64,000 nucleotides of DNA from Levilactobacillus fuyuanensis. GTDB taxonomy: Bacteria; Bacillota; Bacilli; Lactobacillales; Lactobacillaceae. The stretch spans positions 1 through 64,000 of the forward strand of contig NZ_RHNZ01000010.1 of assembly GCF_003946395.1 (NCBI RefSeq), in the 5' to 3' direction. Below the pieces are notes generated by a model, which saw nothing but the letters and a program-made list of their open reading frames with translations, was not told the origin of the DNA and made no database searches. This document shows, in pieces, positions 57,971 through 64,000 of the stretch. Positions within the stretch are counted from its first letter, which is position 1. Each line of letters begins with the position of its first letter. The position numbers and the translations under genes are program-made.

Positions 57971-59908
57971 ATGAATCATTTTAACACGGAACTGACGCGA
58001 ATGGGGATGCGCGCGCGTCAGTCGGGCAAACGGCGGTATATCACCGGTTTCGATGGTATCCGGACGTTGGCCGTTTTGGGGGTTATTATTTACCATTTGG
58101 CGCCATCTACCTTGCAGGGTGGGTACTTAGGGGTGCCGATTTTCTTCGTCGTTTCAGGTTATTTAATTACATACTTATTGATTCAGGAGTTCGATACGCA
58201 GAATCACATTGATATTATTGGCTTTTACGGACGACGGTTAAAACGACTGTACCCGGCGCTGGTGACTATGATTCTTGGAACAACGGCCTACATTACGCTG
58301 TTCCAGCGGAGTCTGTTGGTCAATATCCGGGGAACGGTCATGACCAATCTGATCTACGGGTATAACTGGTTTGAAATCAATCACGGCCAATCGTATTTTG
58401 ATCGATTCAGCGGGGAATCGCCGTTTACCCATCTGTGGTCGTTGTCGATTGAAGGTCAGTTTTACCTGATCTGGCCGCTGGTGGTGCTGGGACTCTTGCT
58501 GTTTGTGCACAAGAAGTCCCAACGGCTGGGCATTCTCATGGCGGTCGCCGTGGTTTCGGCGATTGCAATGGCTGTGCTGTACAGTCCTAATAACCCCAAC
58601 CGGGTCTACTACGGAACCGACACGCGGATGTTTGCGATTCTAATTGGTGCGGGGATGGCCTTTGTTTGGCCGGCACACAAGCTGAATGCGGATGTCGGTA
58701 GGCAACAGCGACTGACTTTGGACGTTGTCGGCGGACTCTCGTTACTGGCGCTGATCTACCTATTCTTTACCATGAACGGGCAGGCGGCCAGCACGTATCG
58801 CGGCGGGATGTTCTGGTTCACGGTGTTGTCCGGTATTCTGGTTGGCACGGTGGCTCATCCCGGGAGCGATATGAACCGTATCCTGACGAACCGGTTGTTT
58901 AGCTATGTGGGTAAACGGAGCTACGGGATCTATCTTTACCAATTTCCCGTGATGATTTTCTACGAATCTAAGGTCAATATCGGGAATCATCCGCTATTTC
59001 ATGCGTTGATTGAGGTGGCGCTGATCTTACTGGTCACCGAGCTCAGCTATCGGTGGATTGAAAATCCGATGCGGCATTACCACTATGGGCAGTTGACGGG
59101 GGACGTTGTGCGGTACTTCCAGCAACCCAAGGCACATCGTCTGGCCAATACATTAGGTGTGGTCGCGGCCTTACTCTTTGGATTGACGGCAGTTGGTTTC
59201 GTACAGCAGCCCGCGGCGGCCAAGCCAACGGCGCTGCAACAGACCATCACTGCTCGGCAGGCTGCGGCAAAGAAAAAGAATGCGGCGGCCGTGAAAAAGC
59301 AGAAAGCCTTGGCGGCGGCTTCATCCAAGAAAAAGCACGACACGGCGGTAGCTTTCTCCAAGCTGTCAAAGGCTAATCAAAAGTTGGCGAAGTACTACTA
59401 CTTAACGCCAGATGAAGTCTTAAATAGTAAGCAAACGCCGTTAACCGCAATCGGAGATTCCGTCTTGCTGGATGATTCCGGTGATTTGCAAGACGTCTTC
59501 CCAGGTGCCATCGTTAATGGTAAGGTTGGCCGGCAAGCGGCCGACATGCACGATGTTATCGTGGGTATGGCCCAACAAGGTCAGCTGGCGAAGAATGTCT
59601 TGATCAATATCGGAACTAACGGCTACGTGACGCCGGAACAGGCCGATGACATTGTCCACGCTATCGGACCAGATCACCAGATCTTCTGGGTCACGGCCCA
59701 CGTGCCAACGCGTGAATGGCAGAATTCCGTGAACAATCGAATTGCCAAGACTGCGGATAAGTACCACAATGTCCACGTGATTGACTGGTACACGACGGCT
59801 AAGAACCAGCCTAAGTGGTTTGTCAGTGACCACGTTCACCCGAATAATTACGGGAACCGGCACTACACTTCGTTGATTGCTAAGGCAATTGCGCAGGCTA
59901 ATCAGTAA
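57971..59908 (+). CDS. OatA-like membrane acyltransferase with SGNH domain
   Basis: A 645-residue peptidoglycan or wall polymer O-acetyltransferase type protein. The N-terminal acyltransferase-3 unit (about 20-420) has ten or eleven membrane segments, with TLAVLGVIIYHLAPS carrying the conserved histidine near 40 and HLWSLSIEGQFYLIWP near 156. After a lysine/alanine-rich linker comes the extracellular SGNH domain: GDS with S497, then INIGTNG near 541, and D620 and H623 in SDHVHPN. OatA gives lysozyme resistance in related bacteria; the exact acceptor is not provable here. AAGGAG precedes the ATG. Monocistronic. Confidence 0.9.
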   Translation: MNHFNTELTRMGMRARQSGKRRYITGFDGIRTLAVLGVIIYHLAPSTLQGGYLGVPIFFVVSGYLITYLLIQEFDTQNHIDIIGFYGRRLKRLYPALVTMILGTTAYITLFQRSLLVNIRGTVMTNLIYGYNWFEINHGQSYFDRFSGESPFTHLWSLSIEGQFYLIWPLVVLGLLLFVHKKSQRLGILMAVAVVSAIAMAVLYSPNNPNRVYYGTDTRMFAILIGAGMAFVWPAHKLNADVGRQQRLTLDVVGGLSLLALIYLFFTMNGQAASTYRGGMFWFTVLSGILVGTVAHPGSDMNRILTNRLFSYVGKRSYGIYLYQFPVMIFYESKVNIGNHPLFHALIEVALILLVTELSYRWIENPMRHYHYGQLTGDVVRYFQQPKAHRLANTLGVVAALLFGLTAVGFVQQPAAAKPTALQQTITARQAAAKKKNAAAVKKQKALAAASSKKKHDTAVAFSKLSKANQKLAKYYYLTPDEVLNSKQTPLTAIGDSVLLDDSGDLQDVFPGAIVNGKVGRQAADMHDVIVGMAQQGQLAKNVLINIGTNGYVTPEQADDIVHAIGPDHQIFWVTAHVPTREWQNSVNNRIAKTADKYHNVHVIDWYTTAKNQPKWFVSDHVHPNNYGNRHYTSLIAKAIAQANQ

Positions 59909-59964
59909 CGGTTGAACTGCTAGTTTGCCGGTTACCTGTGTCTTATATCTTCAGAATAAAATGT

Positions 59965-60013
59965 AAACTGCGTTGTCCCAAGCTAATTGAAGCTGAGGGC
60001 AACGCAGTTTTTT
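59965..60013 (+). terminator. Rho-independent terminator
   Basis: AAACTGCGTTGTCC pairs with GGGCAACGCAGTTT (G-U and one mismatch tolerated) and runs into six Ts. Confidence 0.82.
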
Positions 60014-60075
60014 ACGAAATCAATGGTAGTTATAAGAGTAGGGCGATCATCTGGGGTGAGGTCCATTACCCGTCA

Positions 60076-60115
60076 AAAAGTCGTGAACGCTACTGATTTG
60101 CCGTTCGCGACTTTT
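60076..60115 (+). terminator. Second hairpin, possible terminator
   Basis: AAAAGTCGTGAACG and CGTTCGCGACTTTT pair around 12 bases. It lies in the 384-base gap between the acyltransferase and the wall protein; the remainder of the gap shows only AT-rich promoter-like DNA. Confidence 0.6.
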
Positions 60116-60292
60116 CGCTGGGAACACCGCTAACGCCCCGTAATGTTAGTTCCATTAATTTACCGGAGGACCGGGATTTTTAGCGATTTTTTAGCGAAAT
60201 TGGGAGATGATTTCTGCCCGAAAAAAAGGACCGTGTTATGATACCAATTGAGTTCAGGGATGAATTCGAAAATTTACTGGGGGGTAATTGTT

Positions 60293-61051
60293 ATGATGAA
60301 AAAAGTTGCAATGATCGCAGCAGCTGCGGCTATGGTATTACCATTGGGGATTGGTGCTATTGCTCCCGCAACCGGTGAGGTTACTGCTTTTGCGGCCGCT
60401 AAACCAGCAGCCAAAAAAGTGACTCACACGTTAGTCAGTGCAAAAGCTATCAAGAAAGCAGCGTTCCACGTTAAGAGTGGCAAGCCAGCGCTGTATAGCG
60501 CAGCGTTTGCAGCTGATCAAGCCAAGGTCGGCATGACCAAGAAAGGGACTTTAGCGGGCGGCATGACCTACTACGCAACCAAGAAGATTGTCGTTAAAGT
60601 CAAGGCTACCAAGACAACTAAGGCTAAGAAAGTCACCTACGCCTACATCAAGTCATCCAACGGCAAGGTTGAGGGCTGGGTCGCACTTTCTAAGTTAACG
60701 GCCGGCAAGTTCATGGCTGCTGACGGCAACGCCGACGCCAAGAAAGCCGCCGACAAGATTGCAGGGAAGACCTACACGTTGGTTAGCGCCAAGAGCATCA
60801 AGAAGAGCGCGTTCCACTTCAAGGCCAACCAACCTGCACTCTACGCCGGCAAATTCGCCGCTGACCAAGCTAAGGTAACGTTAACCAAGAAGGGCGTATT
60901 GCCAAACAGCAAGACCTTCTACGCTACCAAGACAATTACCATCAAGAAAGCTAAGAAGAACGTGAAGTACGACTACGTGACCAGCGGCAAGACCAAGGGC
61001 TGGGTCTTAGCATCTCAACTGACTGCCGGCAAATTCATGGCAGCCGATTAG
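60293..61051 (+). CDS. Secreted lysine-rich wall protein with two tandem repeats
   Basis: A 252-residue exported protein. The signal peptide (MMKKVAMIAAAAAMVLPLGI, cleavage probably near AFAA) is followed by two copies of a module of about 95 residues. Each begins TLVSAKAIKK or TLVSAKSIKK and ends LTAGKFMAAD, near 40-145 and 157-252. Each carries a GW-type ending (EGWVALSKL, KGWVLASQL) like SH3-type wall-binding modules. The chain is very basic, so binding to teichoic acid is plausible. ATG at 60293 has GGGGGG upstream. No LPXTG. Function beyond wall binding unknown. Confidence 0.8.
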   Translation: MMKKVAMIAAAAAMVLPLGIGAIAPATGEVTAFAAAKPAAKKVTHTLVSAKAIKKAAFHVKSGKPALYSAAFAADQAKVGMTKKGTLAGGMTYYATKKIVVKVKATKTTKAKKVTYAYIKSSNGKVEGWVALSKLTAGKFMAADGNADAKKAADKIAGKTYTLVSAKSIKKSAFHFKANQPALYAGKFAADQAKVTLTKKGVLPNSKTFYATKTITIKKAKKNVKYDYVTSGKTKGWVLASQLTAGKFMAAD

Positions 61052-61071
61052 TTAAATACTCCAGTATATTT

Positions 61072-61107
61072 AAAAAACGGATGGCTTACGGGCCATCCGT
61101 TTTTTTT
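61072..61107 (+). terminator. Rho-independent terminator
   Basis: AAACGGATGGC pairs with GCCATCCGTTT and continues into eight Ts. Confidence 0.9.
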
Positions 61108-61135
61108 GCGGTTTAAACGTCAATTGTTGTGTGTC

Positions 61136-61328
61136 GCTTGCGGCTGCCAGGGGTTCCACCTGCTGTGGGGACCGGTCGGTAAAAGCCTGAGAAGCGGTCT
61201 TTTACCTCGACTTGAAACCTCGCGGAGAAGCACGAGGTTCCAAGTTCGTCCCATGGCGTAAGCACGGGAAGAAGCAAGCACTCGTTCTAACGCTATCGTC
61301 ACGGCCGGTTCTACCCCTGGCCTCCAGC
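61136..61328 (+). repeat. Family-1 structured intergenic element, copy I
   Basis: Ends GCTTGCGGCTGCCAGGGGT and ACCCCTGGCCTCCAGC. Hairpins: GGTAAAAG/CTTTTACC, CTTGAAACCTCG/CGAGGTTCCAAG, and GCGTAAGCACG against CTCGTTCTAACGC. The 119 bases between it and the symporter stop contain only a small ACTGTTT/AAACAGT hairpin. Confidence 0.8.
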
Positions 61329-61447
61329 TAAGACAACTGTTTACCCAAACAGTATAACGTCTGCGTATCAGCTAATACTAGTTGAATAGACATGATGCAA
61401 GTAAATTAAACGATTTGCACATTCAGACAATATTAACCGCTTACAAT

Positions 61448-62863
61448 TTAGTCTTGATTGAGCTGTTTTAAGTATTCAGCGTTGGCGGTAACTTTCTTCT
61501 TGTTCAGTGGGTACCAGAGAATCAAGATCAGGGCGCCAACACCCATGCAGACGGCTGGTAAGCCAACCGACAGTTGATAAATGTGGTTGGCAACGGCTTC
61601 GGTCTGAACGGCACCACCGGTCGTGGACGCCTTGTAGCCAATAAAGGACAACAGGAGACCAGAGACCCCACCGGCTAGGGCTTGCGCAACCTTTCTGGAG
61701 AAGGAGTTAACCCCGTAGACCACACCGTCTTCACGAATGCCATTTTCAACCTGTTCGTTATCAATGACGTCGGTGATGAAGGCCCAGACCATCAGGTTAA
61801 ACATCCCAATTCCCATTGAACCAATGAAGGCGAAAATTAGGTAGACCACGACGCTGTGCGTGTGAATGATAAAGAGTAGGGTAAAGAAGATGAAGCCTAA
61901 GATCAGGAAACTTGCGGTGGCTTCTTTCCGGCCGAACCGTTGGTAAAGGTGTTTGGTGAATGGCGCCAACAGGAAGACGGCAACGGAAATGGTCAGCATT
62001 GCCAGAGCCATGGCTCCTTTGTTTTTGAAGTAGTCATTAAATAAGTATGATGCCATTGACGTGTAGCTGTAGAGGGCAATACAAATCAAAATATCGACGA
62101 TTACGAGGACAATCAATGCCCGATCGGTCAATAGTTTTTTGAACAGAGTACTTAATGGCACGTTTTCACTCTTGTGGGTCCGCACCCGTTCGTGGGTGAA
62201 ATGACCCAGAATGGAGTAGGCCAGGAACCCCCCAATTGCACAGAGACTAACGACTGTAAATAATCGTGTTGAAGAAATTTGTTGTGACCCTTTGGCATAC
62301 ATGAACATGGGCACGAAGTAGCTGACCAGAACCGTCCCGATAGCTGAACCGATGCTCCGGAAAGTCGACAGAGACGTCTTATCGGCGGGGTTGCTGGACA
62401 TGGAAGAAGCCATCGAACCGTAGGGAATGTTGACGGTCGAGTACAGAATCCCCCAGGCAATGTAGGTAATGAAGATGTAGACAATCTTCGTCGTCATGGA
62501 AAGGTGACTGACCCAGGGTAAAAAGAGCAACATGGAGAGCAGAAGCAGCGGGTACTTCATCTTACGAATCCAGGGATGGAACCGGCCATCGTGTTTCAAG
62601 TCACTGTTGTCGACCAGCCGACCCACGCCGAGGTCAGCGAAAGCATCGATGAAGCGCGCAATCAGGAAGAGAATCCCGACGACAGCGGCGGAGACACCGA
62701 GAACGTTGGTGTAAAAAATCATAAGAAACGTCGTGACGGTGGTAAAGGTCAACATGTTCCCGATATCACCGAACATGTAGCCAATCTTATCTTGAATCCC
62801 GAATGGTTGTTTCGTAACAACAGTTGTATTCTGATTATTCAAATTCTTCACTGTACCTTCCAT
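61448..62863 (-). CDS. GPH family glucuronide/pentoside symporter
   Basis: A 471-residue inner-membrane symporter, close paralogue of the protein at 25808. GPH blocks are IGYMFGDIGNMLTFTT near 27, ARFIDAFADLGVGRLVDNS near 69, TSLSTFRSIGSAIGTVLVSY near 147 and EDGVVYGVNSFSRKVAQALA near 380. It starts 16 bases after the uidA stop with AAAGGAGC upstream, so the two genes are one operon. By context it most likely imports glucuronides for the beta-glucuronidase. Substrate is inferred from position only; the family also carries xylosides and melibiose. Confidence 0.88.
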   Translation of the reverse strand: MEGTVKNLNNQNTTVVTKQPFGIQDKIGYMFGDIGNMLTFTTVTTFLMIFYTNVLGVSAAVVGILFLIARFIDAFADLGVGRLVDNSDLKHDGRFHPWIRKMKYPLLLLSMLLFLPWVSHLSMTTKIVYIFITYIAWGILYSTVNIPYGSMASSMSSNPADKTSLSTFRSIGSAIGTVLVSYFVPMFMYAKGSQQISSTRLFTVVSLCAIGGFLAYSILGHFTHERVRTHKSENVPLSTLFKKLLTDRALIVLVIVDILICIALYSYTSMASYLFNDYFKNKGAMALAMLTISVAVFLLAPFTKHLYQRFGRKEATASFLILGFIFFTLLFIIHTHSVVVYLIFAFIGSMGIGMFNLMVWAFITDVIDNEQVENGIREDGVVYGVNSFSRKVAQALAGGVSGLLLSFIGYKASTTGGAVQTEAVANHIYQLSVGLPAVCMGVGALILILWYPLNKKKVTANAEYLKQLNQD

Positions 62864-62879
62864 GTGAATTGCTCCTTTA

Positions 62880-64000
62880 TTAGTTTTTATAGTTGAAATT
62901 AGGAATTGCTTGCCAACGGTGGGCTAGCCAGGTTGCAGCCGCTTTAGGTTCGCGGGCCCGGTTGAAGATCCCCTTGCGATTACCTTGAACCCGACCAATA
63001 CCGACCTTGGTCTGAAAGTCGGCGAAGTTCCACAGCTGCTCACCGACGAAGTTCGTGATACCGTCAAAGACCTTCGCGTTCATGGCGTAGTAGTTGACCT
63101 GATACTCTTCAGAGAAGGGCTCGTTGTAGGCGCTGTGTAACCCGGGTAGCGTGTCAGCACCGAATTCGGTGAACATGATCGGTTTGGTGGGATATTTGGC
63201 TTGCCATGCCTGTAATTCTTGGGTCTCAGCAACAGCCGCAGCATCAAGGTCACCCGTCTGAATATACCAACCGTAGTAGCGGTTCAGGCAGAGAATATCA
63301 GCGAGGTCGGAACAGGTGTCGCGTTTCGGCGTGGCCATCATGATATTGATGTAGGTGCAGGGGCGCTGTTGGGGATCGAGCTGTTTGGCCAATTTGAAGA
63401 GTGGCGCGAAGTAGTCGTGGGCCCCTTCAATGTGGGTTGCTGGTTCGTTGGCCAGTGACCAGATAACGACGCTGGCGTGGTTCTTATCGCGACCGATCAT
63501 TTCCTGAATCGCTTGTTGGTGCGCGGCCTGTGTCTTAACTTGATGCCAGTAGGGATTGTTTTTAGGGCTGTTGGCCTTGCTGGAAACGTTGAAGTCGAAG
63601 CCCGGCATCAAGCCAACGGCGGGAACTTCGTCGATAACGACGATGCCCTCACGGTCGCAGAGGCGCATCATTTCTTCGGAGTAAGGGTAGTGCGAGGTCC
63701 GAAATGAGTTGGCACCCATGTGCTTCAGTAGGTTTAGATCGAGTACGTTAGCCGCTTCGTTGAGGCCACGACCGTTGATGTAAGTGTCTTCGTGTTTACC
63801 GAAGCCCTTGAAGTAGAAAGGACGGTCGTTGATGAGAAACTGTCCAGCCTTGACGGCGACGGTTCGCAAACCAAAGGGTTCGGTATAGCTATCGAGGACG
63901 CTGCCATCTTCGGCTAAAAGTGTAACTTGGGCGTGATACAGGTAGGCGTTCAGGGGTTGCCAGAGGTGAATCTGGTCGAGATGAATGGCACTGTCTCGGC
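62880..64000 (-). CDS. uidA: Beta-glucuronidase, cut by the window end
   Basis: The C-terminal 373 or so residues of a family GH2 beta-glucuronidase, which frees glucuronic acid from glucuronides inside the cell. The frame is open to base 64000, and the start lies beyond. The link to the TIM barrel reads FYFKGFGKHEDTYING. The acid/base glutamate is in WSLANEP and the nucleophile in FTEFGAD. NRYYGWYIQTGDL and NFADFQT are typical of bacterial UidA, and the NKG motif that selects for the glucuronate carboxylate is present as NRKGIFNR. The symporter gene follows after 16 bases. Identity is very strong by residues; full length is not visible. Confidence 0.93.
   Translation of the reverse strand, partial: RDSAIHLDQIHLWQPLNAYLYHAQVTLLAEDGSVLDSYTEPFGLRTVAVKAGQFLINDRPFYFKGFGKHEDTYINGRGLNEAANVLDLNLLKHMGANSFRTSHYPYSEEMMRLCDREGIVVIDEVPAVGLMPGFDFNVSSKANSPKNNPYWHQVKTQAAHQQAIQEMIGRDKNHASVVIWSLANEPATHIEGAHDYFAPLFKLAKQLDPQQRPCTYINIMMATPKRDTCSDLADILCLNRYYGWYIQTGDLDAAAVAETQELQAWQAKYPTKPIMFTEFGADTLPGLHSAYNEPFSEEYQVNYYAMNAKVFDGITNFVGEQLWNFADFQTKVGIGRVQGNRKGIFNRAREPKAAATWLAHRWQAIPNFNYKN

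Noticed and set aside
1-64000. tRNA, rRNA or tmRNA genes
   Set aside because: Reading both strands by eye for T-arm and CCA-type or rRNA words gave no candidate; a weak one could still be missed.

Overview
The window looks like chromosomal DNA of a heterofermentative lactobacillus. The best guess is the genus Levilactobacillus or a close relative, but this is an inference from gene content and not a computed placement. The pointers are a GC content near 50%, strong AAAGGAGG-type ribosome binding sites, perfect or near-perfect CcpA (cre) sites, two pentoside/glucuronide GPH symporters, a C69 dipeptidase, a CopY/CopB copper operon and lysine/alanine-rich secreted wall proteins. No rRNA, tRNA, CRISPR array or prophage was recognised.

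Layout. 0-5 kb: a GT2/GtrA-like glycosyltransferase with a shortened end, a glycerophosphodiesterase, a flavin reductase divergent from an apparently leaderless MarR regulator, and an aldo/keto reductase. 5-10 kb: a phnDCEE transporter operon ending in a signal-less 5'-nucleotidase-type phosphatase, with no C-P lyase. 10-20 kb: an orphan RelB-like antitoxin, a cation P-type ATPase, a dipeptidase, a secreted protein, two convergent acetyltransferases and a DMT exporter. 19.7-25 kb: a FusB-type EF-G-binding protein behind a leader peptide and alternative hairpins, the copper operon and a D,D-carboxypeptidase. 25-34 kb: a GPH symporter behind a dense regulatory region, a FtsX-type ABC exporter and a CoA-disulfide reductase/rhodanese fusion. 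34-47.6 kb: a redox and detoxification island with three more aldo/keto reductases, NAD(P)-binding proteins, an amidohydrolase, ABM, DUF2255 and LtrA proteins, acetyltransferases (one broken by an amber codon), two LysR regulators and a YdcZ-type exporter. 47.7-56.6 kb: an L,D-transpeptidase, a lone tnpB element, a large unrecognised membrane protein, a 30-residue small-protein gene with its own promoter and terminator, a deacetylase, a catalytically degenerate integrase-fold protein and adenosine deaminase. 56.6-64 kb: a 1.3 kb gene-free stretch, an OatA-like acyltransferase, a duplicated wall protein, and a uidA-GPH glucuronide operon cut by the window end.

The most striking unexplained structure is a set of about 150-190 bp intergenic elements: eight copies plus two end fragments, in two sequence subfamilies and both orientations. 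Each folds into a closing stem with three internal hairpins. The hairpin arms differ from copy to copy but stay complementary, while some loops are conserved. This covariation points to selection on structure or to a structured non-autonomous mobile element. The second notable system is the leader peptide and two mutually exclusive hairpins ahead of the EF-G-binding protein gene, which look like translation attenuation.
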